From: an uncultured Eubacteriales bacterium
Lineage (GTDB): Bacteria > Bacillota > Clostridia > Christensenellales > UBA1242
Assembly: GCA_948971535.1 (NCBI GenBank)
Contig: CARFEX010000014.1
Location: 1 to 13,087 of the forward strand
DNA: 13,087 bases
Direction: 5' to 3'
Of the stretch, positions 1-5,997 are shown piece after piece. The position numbers and the translations under genes were made by a program. A model generated the notes under the pieces. The model had not been told where the DNA came from, made no database searches, and saw nothing but the letters and a program-made list of their open reading frames with translations. Positions within the stretch are counted from its first letter, which is position 1. Each line of letters opens with the position of its first letter.

Positions 1-135
1 ATCGCTAGCAAACATACTCAAAAATTCATTGAAATTCAATTCGATACAATCTTTATCTAATAATGAAATTTTTCCTTTGAGTTCATTTACTGATTTCAAT
101 TCATTAAATAATTTTTCAATATCTATAAATTGCAT
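1..135 (-). CDS. N-terminal fragment of an unknown protein, cut by the window edge
   Basis: An open frame starts with ATG at 133-135 and runs off the left end without a stop. The 45 visible residues begin MQFIDIEKLFNELKSVNEL and are hydrophilic and probably helical. A GGAG/GGAGTTGAG sequence lies just upstream (about 141-149 on this strand), which supports the start. I do not recognise the family. The leader upstream of its start shares a 26-bp near-identical block with the leader of the cysteine-rich gene at 283-693, so the two genes may have been copied or moved together. Confidence 0.55.
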   Translation of the reverse strand, partial: MQFIDIEKLFNELKSVNELKGKISLLDKDCIELNFNEFLSMFASD

Positions 136-152
136 AGTTTTCTCAACTCCTA

Positions 153-178
153 AATAAGACTTTTTGTAAGGGATATTT
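153..178. repeat. Direct repeat copy A (pair with 707-732)
   Basis: Positions 153-178 and 707-732 match at 24 of 26 bases, including 17 identical bases in a row starting AATAAGACTTTTTGTAA. Each copy lies just upstream of the ribosome binding site of a minus-strand gene. Copy B ends exactly on the last base of the tRNA-Arg CCA. The pair brackets the cysteine-rich gene. Confidence 0.75.
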
Positions 179-203
179 GTGTCAACATTACAGAAAGTCT
201 TTT

Positions 204-300
204 TTTGATTTCTACTTTTTGATTTCGCGACACTCGCGACACTTTTGATTTTTTCTATTTTCTCGCAAAAATCAAAAATAAATCAAATTTGATTTTGCGA
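204..300. repeat. Cluster of short tandem and inverted repeats
   Basis: This non-coding stretch holds CGCGACACT in tandem (about 226-242), several TTTTTGATTT units, and inverted partners of them. The clearest hairpin pairs 263-276 with 288-300 (TCGCAAAAATCAAA against TTTGATTTTGCGA). That hairpin overlaps the stop codon (283-285) of the cysteine-rich gene. A second possible pairing joins the TTTTTGATTTCGCGA unit near 216-230 with 263-278, so the two folds compete. On the plus strand a T-rich stretch follows, but no plus-strand gene ends here. It may be a transcription terminator or processing structure, or an insertion scar. Confidence 0.5.
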
Positions 301-693
301 TTTTGTTCTATTTGGTGTTAATAAACTTATCCAAATCCAATTTTTTTCAAAATCAATATTGTTTCTTTTTATTTCTTCAATAATATCTTTTTTATATTTT
401 CTGCCAACTTTTAACTTTTCGTATTTCCACAATGAATGTTTTGATATTGATATACAATATTTATCAATCAGTCTAGGCATTATTTTCTCCAATTTATCCC
501 ACCATTTTTTATATTCATTTAAGGAGCTTCTGTTTGGGCCTCCACTTGCTTCCCAGTCGAAGTCAGGATTTTCATATTGCACATCATCATTTTCCCAAAA
601 ACAAACATTGCAAATGTCTCCTATTCCATCAAACTTGTATTGCCCACAAACAGGACAAACACAATCAGGTTTCCATTGATTTTTATTTTCCAT
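283..693 (-). CDS. CPCC-type cysteine-rich small protein
   Basis: This 136-residue protein has the signature of the cysteine-rich CPCC family: CVCPVCG at residues 11-17, then CNVCFWENDDVQ at 28-39, followed by NPDF and GGPNRSSLNEY near 42-61. The two Cys-x-x-Cys pairs (13/16 and 28/31) probably bind one zinc ion. The family is widespread and has no settled function; it often occurs as scattered single genes in accessory regions. The rest of the protein (residues 62-136) is lysine-rich and predicted helical. The start is supported by GAGGAGAGG upstream. The gene lies 38 bp downstream of tRNA-Arg on the same strand with no terminator between them, so read-through from the tRNA promoter is likely. 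No membrane segment is visible. Confidence 0.8.
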   Translation of the reverse strand: MENKNQWKPDCVCPVCGQYKFDGIGDICNVCFWENDDVQYENPDFDWEASGGPNRSSLNEYKKWWDKLEKIMPRLIDKYCISISKHSLWKYEKLKVGRKYKKDIIEEIKRNNIDFEKNWIWISLLTPNRTKSQNQI

Positions 694-706
694 TTAACCT
701 CTCCTC

Positions 707-732
707 AATAAGACTTTTTGTAAAGCATATTT
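707..732. repeat. Direct repeat copy B, abutting the tRNA-Arg 3' end
   Basis: Partner of 153-178 (24/26 identical). It extends from the leader of the cysteine-rich gene to the last A of the tRNA CCA. This placement resembles the flanks of an element integrated at a tRNA 3' end, although the repeat lies almost wholly outside the tRNA. Confidence 0.75.
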
Positions 733-806
733 GGTGCATCCAGAAGGACTCGAACCCTCGATAAACGTTCCGAAGACGTTTGTGATATCCACTTCACTAT
801 GGATGC
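732..806 (-). tRNA. tRNA-Arg (anticodon TCG)
   Basis: The minus strand folds into a standard cloverleaf: acceptor GCATCCA/TGGATGC, D-stem GTGA/TCAC, anticodon stem AACGT/ACGTT with loop CTTCGGA (anticodon TCG, reading CGA), variable TATC, T-stem GAGGG/CCTTC with loop TTCGAGT, discriminator A, and an encoded CCA at 732-734. Total length is 75 nt. It has its own strong promoter at 846-874. A single-copy tRNA next to accessory genes is a typical integration target. Confidence 0.95.
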
Positions 807-845
807 ATTTTGTTTTTATTTTTACTTTATTTTAACTTCCTTTCC

Positions 846-874
846 ATTATAGCTTTTAATTAAATAAAAATCAA
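846..874 (-). promoter_or_regulatory. Promoter of tRNA-Arg
   Basis: On the minus strand, TTGATT (869-874), a 17-bp spacer and a perfect TATAAT (846-851). Transcription should start near 839, about 33 bp before the mature tRNA. Confidence 0.75.
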
Positions 875-916
875 GTTATTCACTTTTATTATTTTGTTAA
901 TTACATATAAATAAGT

Positions 917-945
917 TTGATTTTTTGTTTAAAAAATGCTATTTT
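917..945 (+). promoter_or_regulatory. Promoter of the VirD4-like gene
   Basis: TTGATT (917-922), a 17-bp spacer and TATTTT (940-945) preceded by TGC, which gives an extended -10. The -10 is followed within 10 bp by the ribosome binding site AAAGGAGAA, so the leader is very short. This also argues against the longer reading frame beginning with TTG at 917, because that start would lie inside the promoter. Confidence 0.6.
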
Positions 946-964
946 ATTTATAAAAGGAGAAAAT

Positions 965-2983
965 ATGAGTAAATTTACTAAAGGTTTAATCATTACTTTG
1001 GCTTGCTGCGTTGTTGGTTATGCTATAGGTATTGCTATTGCTTACTTTTTAACAGCTGGAAGCAATATTGTAAATGCATTAATTGACAAAGTGGCACTTA
1101 TCATGCTAGGCGTTGGTTTGGTTAGTGGTTTTATTCTTTCGTTATCACTTAAAGGTAAAAAGAAAAGTTCGAAAAACGAAGGTGAAACTGCGACAGGCGA
1201 CAAATTTGAAATTGCACATGACTCAAGATTTTTAACACCTCAAGAATTAAAAAACGACCCTGAACTTTTATACACCACATGGAGTCAACTACCTTATGCA
1301 AAGAAAACAGGTTTTGTTTTCCGCACAAAACAAGTTGCTGGTAAATTTGAAATAAACATGCAACATGAAAAACATTGTCTAGTTATCGGTACAACAGGAA
1401 CTGGTAAAACACAGGTTTTAGCTGACCCTACAATTAGAATACTCGCTCACTCTGCTGATAAGCCAAGTATGGTTATTGCTGACCCTAAAGGTGAGCTTTA
1501 TGAAGACAATGCAAATATCCTCAAAAAAGAGGGATATGAAATAATAGTTCTCAACCTTGACAACCCTTACGCATCTTCTCGTTGGAACCCTATGGAAATT
1601 GCTTACAAGGTTTATAACCGAGCTACAAACTTGCACAAAGAGGTTAAGAAATTTTCAAACTGCACTCCAGAAGCAGTTGGATATGTTAGATTTTCAGAAA
1701 CAGAACTACATGGTGCAACTTATGGTGATAGTTGGTTTGGCTTTGAAGGCAAAGCATTTCCAAACAATGAAATTTTAAAAGGCGAGCTAGAATCTAGACG
1801 AATTCAACTTGAAGATGAAGCAAAGGCAATACTTCGAAATATTGCTATTTCGCTTGTACCTGTTCTCCCTGAAAACAAGGAGCCTTCTTGGGCAAGAGGC
1901 TGTCAAGACCTTGTACTTGGTATTATGGAAGGCATGCTTGAAGATACACGCATCCCAGAACTTGGAATGACACTCGACAAATTCAACTTCTTCAACCTTT
2001 ATAAAATTGCTATGAAACGTGACCCTGCCACAGGAAATGAAAGCCAACTTCAATCACTTTCTAAATTTTCTGAAGGTCGTGACCCAGTAAAATCAAATGT
2101 TCATGACCTTATGGCAACAGTTTGCGGAACAAGCCCTATTACTCAGAGATCTTTCCTCGGAACTCTTGGCTCAACACTTGGAGGAACACTTGGTGATGAT
2201 GGTATACTTTATATGACAAGCGGAACAGATATTGACCTTGAAAAGATACCAGAAAAACCTACAGCATTCTTCCTTAGAATACCTGACCACAAAACAGAAA
2301 GACACCCTCTCGGTGTTATGTGTATAAGTCAGCTTTACAAGGTGCTTGTTGATGTTGCAAACAAAACTATTGACCCTGTGACAAAGAAAAAAGGAAAACT
2401 TAAACGTAAGGTTTATTTCATTCTAGATGAATTTGGAAATATGCCACCTGTCCCTAACTTTGGAACAATGGTTACAGTTTCACGTTCAAGAAATATCTTC
2501 TTTGAAATAATCTTGCAGTCTTATAAACAACTCGATATCAACTATGGACCAGAAGAAGCTCAAAATATTAGAGGTAACTTCCAAATGGAAATCTTCCTAG
2601 GTTCAGAAGATCCTTCAACTATGCAAGCCTTCTCAGAAGCATGCGGTGAAATCACAGTATTCCATAAAGAAGAGTCTGAATCTAAATCTGACAAAGGCGA
2701 CCAAGGAAAAACTACAAACACAAGTACTCAACGTTCTCGCCGTCCACTTATTGACAAAGCAGAGCTTCGTACACTTCCAAAATTCACAGTAGTTGCAAAA
2801 CTATTTGGAAAGAACCCTTTGAAAGAAGAAATGACACCTTTCTTCAAAGCAGATTGTATGGAAAAATCACCTGCGGAAGAACCTATTGCACTTGCTAAGA
2901 GCCTTGACTTTAATTCAATTTATTATGACATTGAAAGACGTAATAAAATAATTTTAAAGCCACGCAATCCATTTGGTTACTAA
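965..2983 (+). CDS. VirD4/TraG-family type IV coupling protein (DNA-transfer ATPase)
   Basis: This 672-residue protein is a coupling ATPase of the VirD4/TraG family, which delivers relaxase-bound DNA or proteins to a type IV secretion channel. It has two N-terminal membrane segments (about 7-29 and 43-63) and then a cytoplasmic motor. The Walker A motif GTTGTGKT is at 142-149, DPKGEL follows, and the Walker B region VYFILDEFGNMP has Asp-Glu at 488-489. A helical insertion between them corresponds to the family's all-alpha domain. The C-terminus carries the usual RPLIDKAELRTLPKF stretch. Start: ATG at 965 with AAAGGAGAA ideally spaced. Length is normal for the family. No relaxase, VirB4 or other transfer gene is visible in the window, so its partner system lies elsewhere or is lost. 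Codon use looks richer in C-ending codons than the neighbouring unknown genes, which may indicate good expression. The family call is firm; the biological role is not. Confidence 0.9.
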   Translation: MSKFTKGLIITLACCVVGYAIGIAIAYFLTAGSNIVNALIDKVALIMLGVGLVSGFILSLSLKGKKKSSKNEGETATGDKFEIAHDSRFLTPQELKNDPELLYTTWSQLPYAKKTGFVFRTKQVAGKFEINMQHEKHCLVIGTTGTGKTQVLADPTIRILAHSADKPSMVIADPKGELYEDNANILKKEGYEIIVLNLDNPYASSRWNPMEIAYKVYNRATNLHKEVKKFSNCTPEAVGYVRFSETELHGATYGDSWFGFEGKAFPNNEILKGELESRRIQLEDEAKAILRNIAISLVPVLPENKEPSWARGCQDLVLGIMEGMLEDTRIPELGMTLDKFNFFNLYKIAMKRDPATGNESQLQSLSKFSEGRDPVKSNVHDLMATVCGTSPITQRSFLGTLGSTLGGTLGDDGILYMTSGTDIDLEKIPEKPTAFFLRIPDHKTERHPLGVMCISQLYKVLVDVANKTIDPVTKKKGKLKRKVYFILDEFGNMPPVPNFGTMVTVSRSRNIFFEIILQSYKQLDINYGPEEAQNIRGNFQMEIFLGSEDPSTMQAFSEACGEITVFHKEESESKSDKGDQGKTTNTSTQRSRRPLIDKAELRTLPKFTVVAKLFGKNPLKEEMTPFFKADCMEKSPAEEPIALAKSLDFNSIYYDIERRNKIILKPRNPFGY

Positions 2984-2999
2984 AAAATAATAAAAAGAA

Positions 3000-3030
3000 A
3001 AAGAGAGAAATGTGCCATTTCTCTTTTTTT
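3000..3030 (+). terminator. Intrinsic terminator of the VirD4-like gene
   Basis: AGAGAAATG (3004-3012) pairs with CATTTCTCT (3016-3024) and the stem can extend through A-T pairs. A run of seven T follows. It lies 17 bp after the stop codon. Confidence 0.85.
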
Positions 3031-3044
3031 ATAAACACAAGTAT

Positions 3045-3072
3045 ATAAGAAATAAAACTATAGATTTCTTAT
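3045..3072. repeat. Inverted repeat between convergent genes
   Basis: ATAAGAAAT (3045-3053) and ATTTCTTAT (3064-3072) form a perfect 9-bp stem with a 10-nt loop, about 30 bp beyond the end of the GLUG-repeat gene. No T-run follows on either strand, so it would be a weak terminator at best. Confidence 0.4.
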
Positions 3073-3104
3073 GCTGATTTTAATAATCTTTCTGTTTATA
3101 GACT

Positions 3105-4754
3105 TTAAGCAAGTTTAAAATTTTTCTTTTGAAGATATGCTATAACCTCACTACCTGTATGAGGGGGTTCAATACATGATGCTATAGCAAAAAGCTCTTT
3201 TTGCATTGGCAAGTTATAATTAAATCCTTCCAAGAAGTCCCAACCAGAAAAATCACCAGAAGAGTACTCTTTTTTGCTTATATTTCCTTCATTTAGAGTG
3301 ACTAGTCTAACATCTTGATAACATGAGTCCAAGTTATAAGTTCCTCCGTAGCTTGCATTTGCGATTGCTCCAACAGACGAAATGGTTTTGCCACCAACAT
3401 AATTTATTTGATAATCAGCGAAACAATTTTGTACATTCACCGCATAATTACTATTTGTATAAATAGATATTTGCCCTCCAACTATTCCTGCAAAGGCATC
3501 TTTTACATTTGTAGTTGTTGAGTTATAACAAAATACATTTCCTCTAAAATATGAATTAGACATTTCTATCGTTTCAAATGTATCACGAGCCAATGAGCCA
3601 ACTAGTCCTCCAGCATTTTTATAAGTACTATAATTAAGAGTTATATTACATTCTGCAATACAATTCACAATATTAGGCCCAAAACCAGCTATACCTCCTA
3701 CATTATCACGTCCTGTAATGTTTCCAAAATTTTTACAGTTTTTTACTGAGTTAGCTTCACCTGCTATACCTCCTACTTGTCCAGCTTTTGAAAAAACTTC
3801 ACCATAGTTTGTACAGTTTTGTATTGGTTGTACCCCAATCATGAAACCTACAATACCACCAGTATGACCAAATGAATTGTTTGAGTCAGATGAAGTGACA
3901 TTACCATAATTTACACAATCTTTTATTGTAAAATTTCCAGAATGGTGTCCATTATTCATATTACCTGCAATTCCGCCAATGTTTCTATAACCAAATATGT
4001 CGCCATAGTTTAAACTGTTATCAATAGATAATGTATCAGCTCCAGAAGCATTAAGATTGTCACCTAATATTCCGCCAACGGTAGAGTTAGGAGCATAAAT
4101 ATTACCATAATTACTGCATTTAGCAAAACTCGAACAAAAACCTTGCGCTGTTACGCCTCCAACCACACAAGAAATGCTCTTATCAACATTAATATCAACG
4201 TAACTATTTACATTTACTGCTGTCAATCTCCAAGCCAGTCCAACAACTCCGCCAACTAGTTTAGGGCTATATCCTGCAGAACAATTAATTTCTCCATAAA
4301 CATTAAGATTATAAATATGCGAATAATTGTCAGTTCCAGAAAATAAGGCTATATTACTTCTTTGTGAACTTGTGTTCATCATTGTACTTATAAACATACC
4401 TTTAATACTATTTCCATGTCCATCTAACTTAATACCTATTAAAGATATTGGCACCCAATAATGGTATGATAAATCAATATCATTTTCTATAGAAACATAA
4501 TAATAATTTCCTGAATTATTGTTATTAAGCCAGACGAGTTCTTCACCACAGGTTACTCGATACGGGTCATCACTTGCCCCCGAGCCTTGTGGCTGTTTTA
4601 CATAATTATTCCAACTCCCTTCAACTGCCGTTGATGGGTCTGTGTTTAGGCTGTAAAAGTCACCCCCCCCCCGCAAAATTAGAGCTATTCCAAATGCTAG
4701 GGACAGGAGGAGAACTATACCTACTGCTATTGCAGTTTTTCTTTTGGCTGTCAT
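3105..4754 (-). CDS. GLUG-repeat surface protein with an N-terminal membrane anchor or signal peptide
   Basis: The 549-residue product begins MTAKRK, followed by a hydrophobic segment (8-27) that is a signal peptide or anchor. From about residue 160 it has roughly ten degenerate repeats built on VGGIAG followed by a C-x-N-x-G-x-(I/V) strand, for example VGGIAGEANSVKNCKNFGNI. This is the GLUG motif, found in bacterial cell-surface proteins and expected to stack as a beta-solenoid. No LPxTG or other wall anchor is visible at the C-terminus, so the N-terminal segment may tether it. The start has AAAGGAG upstream. Codons 28-31 (Arg-Gly-Gly-Gly) contain ten consecutive G on the coding strand (C at 4663-4672), directly after the anchor. 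Losing one G gives a stop within nine codons; gaining one G gives an immediate TGA. Function and ligand are unknown; adhesion or surface display is an inference. Confidence 0.8.
   Translation of the reverse strand: MTAKRKTAIAVGIVLLLSLAFGIALILRGGGDFYSLNTDPSTAVEGSWNNYVKQPQGSGASDDPYRVTCGEELVWLNNNNSGNYYYVSIENDIDLSYHYWVPISLIGIKLDGHGNSIKGMFISTMMNTSSQRSNIALFSGTDNYSHIYNLNVYGEINCSAGYSPKLVGGVVGLAWRLTAVNVNSYVDINVDKSISCVVGGVTAQGFCSSFAKCSNYGNIYAPNSTVGGILGDNLNASGADTLSIDNSLNYGDIFGYRNIGGIAGNMNNGHHSGNFTIKDCVNYGNVTSSDSNNSFGHTGGIVGFMIGVQPIQNCTNYGEVFSKAGQVGGIAGEANSVKNCKNFGNITGRDNVGGIAGFGPNIVNCIAECNITLNYSTYKNAGGLVGSLARDTFETIEMSNSYFRGNVFCYNSTTTNVKDAFAGIVGGQISIYTNSNYAVNVQNCFADYQINYVGGKTISSVGAIANASYGGTYNLDSCYQDVRLVTLNEGNISKKEYSSGDFSGWDFLEGFNYNLPMQKELFAIASCIEPPHTGSEVIAYLQKKNFKLA
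4663..4672 (-). repeat. Homopolymer G(10) tract in the coding strand, possible phase switch
   Basis: Ten C on the plus strand, that is ten G in the coding strand, within an AT-rich genome. The reading is CGG GGG GGG GGT GAC. With 11 G the next codon is TGA. With 9 G the frame runs GTG ACT TTT ACA GCC TAA. As written here the gene is in frame (ON). Confidence 0.8.
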
Positions 4755-4780
4755 AAATTCTCCTTTTTTTTGTTAGTTAT

Positions 4781-4810
4781 ATTATATCTCAAATTTTTAA
4801 TAAAAGTCAA
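4781..4810 (-). promoter_or_regulatory. Promoter of the GLUG-repeat gene
   Basis: On the minus strand, TTGACT (4805-4810), an 18-bp spacer and a perfect TATAAT (4781-4786). The predicted start is near 4774, giving a leader of about 20 nt with AAAGGAG in it. Confidence 0.7.
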
Positions 4811-4848
4811 ATAATAAATTAAATTTATAAAATCAAATAATTTTGTTA

Positions 4849-4899
4849 GTATATTAGTTAAAAAAAACAACTATATAAATAATTTTTAAAGTATATTAG
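4849..4899. repeat. Short direct repeat AGTATATTAG upstream of the unknown gene at 4944
   Basis: AGTATATTAG occurs at 4849-4858 and again at 4890-4899, 41 bp apart (about four helical turns), in the 188-bp gap between two divergent genes. It could be a pair of operator sites. The DNA is so AT-rich that chance is a real alternative. I found no convincing promoter for the rightward gene in this gap. Confidence 0.3.
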
Positions 4900-4943
4900 C
4901 ACCAAAACGAAACTCCTTTCATAAATAAACATGAGGGTTATGT

Positions 4944-5429
4944 ATGAGATATGATGACGAACAAATGCTGAGCATGGAAGGATATGAAGCCATGGCAAAA
5001 GCCTATGCCTCATCACTTCGTAAACAAGGTTTTATTTTTGTTCAAATTGAAGATAATCAGTTTGATGAACAAATAAATGAGATATTTATAACCATGAGCA
5101 AACTTAAAAGTTCGTTGCTTTTTTTAAGTAACTTTTTGGGAACAGGTCGTCTATACTCTGCCAATGAACGTCATATCGAAACTCTAAAACTCTTGTTTGA
5201 CTTTGATTATGTTTGTCCCTCTTTCCGCATAAAAGGTGACAAAACAAAATGCTTTCTAAACACTATTAGTTTAGAAAGCAAACTCTTAAACTTATTATTA
5301 GCTTTATCCAAGGTTTCAACCTTTTCTAAAAGAATTGAAAGTATTGTGTCTGAAAGACTTAGCATAATGGAAGAATTGTTGAAAGTGCCTAATCTCGTGA
5401 CTTCATTCTCTCAATCACCTTTGGTATAA
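4944..5429 (+). CDS. Unknown 161-residue protein
   Basis: I do not recognise this protein. It is mixed and mostly helical, with no clear membrane segment, although residues 57-67 (SLLFLSNFLGT) and 111-122 (KLLNLLLALSKV) are quite hydrophobic. The start ATG at 4944 has GAGGG (4933-4937) six bases upstream. Its last 41 bp overlap the end of the convergent gene at 5389-5946, so each mRNA carries antisense to the other. Single-gene unit; no terminator of its own is visible. The frame is long, with a reasonable start and good spacing from its neighbour, so it is probably real, but no function can be proposed. Confidence 0.65.
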   Translation: MRYDDEQMLSMEGYEAMAKAYASSLRKQGFIFVQIEDNQFDEQINEIFITMSKLKSSLLFLSNFLGTGRLYSANERHIETLKLLFDFDYVCPSFRIKGDKTKCFLNTISLESKLLNLLLALSKVSTFSKRIESIVSERLSIMEELLKVPNLVTSFSQSPLV

Positions 5430-5946
5430 TAGCATCAATAGACTTGCGAATACCAGTAAATGAAGAGGAATTGATACCTTCATGCTTATCAGGGAGTTTG
5501 TCTACCAGTTCGGGTGTTAGGTTAAGCTCTTTGACAAGTTCATCACAAATGACCTGTCCGATTATCCCAATATAATTATATTCATCAATATTATTTAAAT
5601 ATTTGATTAAACCAAAATCCTTGTCTTCGACAATAGTATCATAGGCATACGAGAAAAGAAACTGCAATTTTTCGATAGCAAAAGCATTTCCGTTTGCACC
5701 AGCAAGAAAAGACCAATCTATATATTTTGTATAATTTTCATGCAGAAAATAATCCACACCGCTTTTATAAAGATATGACAAAAAGTCTTGTGCTATTGGG
5801 TCGCCAGCTAGTGCATCCTTTTTTGTTTTAGCTAAAAGTTCATAAAAGTTTTCACTTTCGTATCTATCATCTGTACATTTTAACAGTGCATGTCTAAGTG
5901 ATAAAAAAGCTTTGTATGCATCATTTTTTTTAATTAATTCTTTCAT
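5389..5946 (-). CDS. Unknown protein with Sel1-like helical repeat features
   Basis: A 185-residue, predicted all-helical protein. Residues 45-100 read like a degenerate Sel1/TPR-like pair: AGDPIAQDFLSYLYKSGVD, then YIDWSFLAGANGNAFAIEKL. This matches the Sel1 pattern of Ala-x-x-Gly, Ala, Leu-Tyr, Gly and then Trp-x-x-x-Ala-x-x-Gly. Such repeats usually mediate protein contacts. The match is partial, so the assignment is tentative. The start is supported by GGAG eight bases upstream and a good promoter at 5964-5991. The 3' end overlaps the convergent unknown gene by 41 bp. No signal peptide or membrane segment. Confidence 0.65.
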   Translation of the reverse strand: MKELIKKNDAYKAFLSLRHALLKCTDDRYESENFYELLAKTKKDALAGDPIAQDFLSYLYKSGVDYFLHENYTKYIDWSFLAGANGNAFAIEKLQFLFSYAYDTIVEDKDFGLIKYLNNIDEYNYIGIIGQVICDELVKELNLTPELVDKLPDKHEGINSSSFTGIRKSIDAIIPKVIERMKSRD

Positions 5947-5963
5947 TTCTTGCTCCTAGAAAT

Positions 5964-5991
5964 ATTATAACATCATTTGCAAATTAATCAA
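5964..5991 (-). promoter_or_regulatory. Promoter of the Sel1-like gene
   Basis: On the minus strand, TTGATT (5986-5991), a 16-bp spacer and a perfect TATAAT (5964-5969). It lies between this gene and the end of rlmD, so the two are separate units even though they share a strand. Confidence 0.65.
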
Positions 5992-5997
5992 AACCTT

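Noticed and set aside
181..186. TTGACA (minus strand) as the -35 of the gene at 1-135
   Set aside because: No acceptable -10 hexamer lies 16-19 bp downstream.
204..300. CRISPR array
   Set aside because: The repeated units are very short (about 9-10 bp), irregularly spaced and without unique spacers; no cas gene is visible.
359..764. Plus-strand open frames opposite the CPCC gene and tRNA-Arg
   Set aside because: They mirror the minus-strand gene and run across the tRNA; no binding site or recognisable motif.
917..964. A 16-residue N-terminal extension of the VirD4-like protein from a TTG codon at 917
   Set aside because: The codon lies inside the predicted -35 hexamer, has no ribosome binding site, and the ATG at 965 has an ideal AAAGGAGAA and starts a normal N-terminal membrane segment.
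808..964. Further gene or RNA between tRNA-Arg and the VirD4-like gene
   Set aside because: Only the two divergent promoters and AT-rich spacer are visible.
4931..4954. A seven-codon upstream frame (ATG at 4931) overlapping the start of the unknown gene at 4944
   Set aside because: It has no ribosome binding site of its own, and its sequence coincides with the binding site of the real gene.
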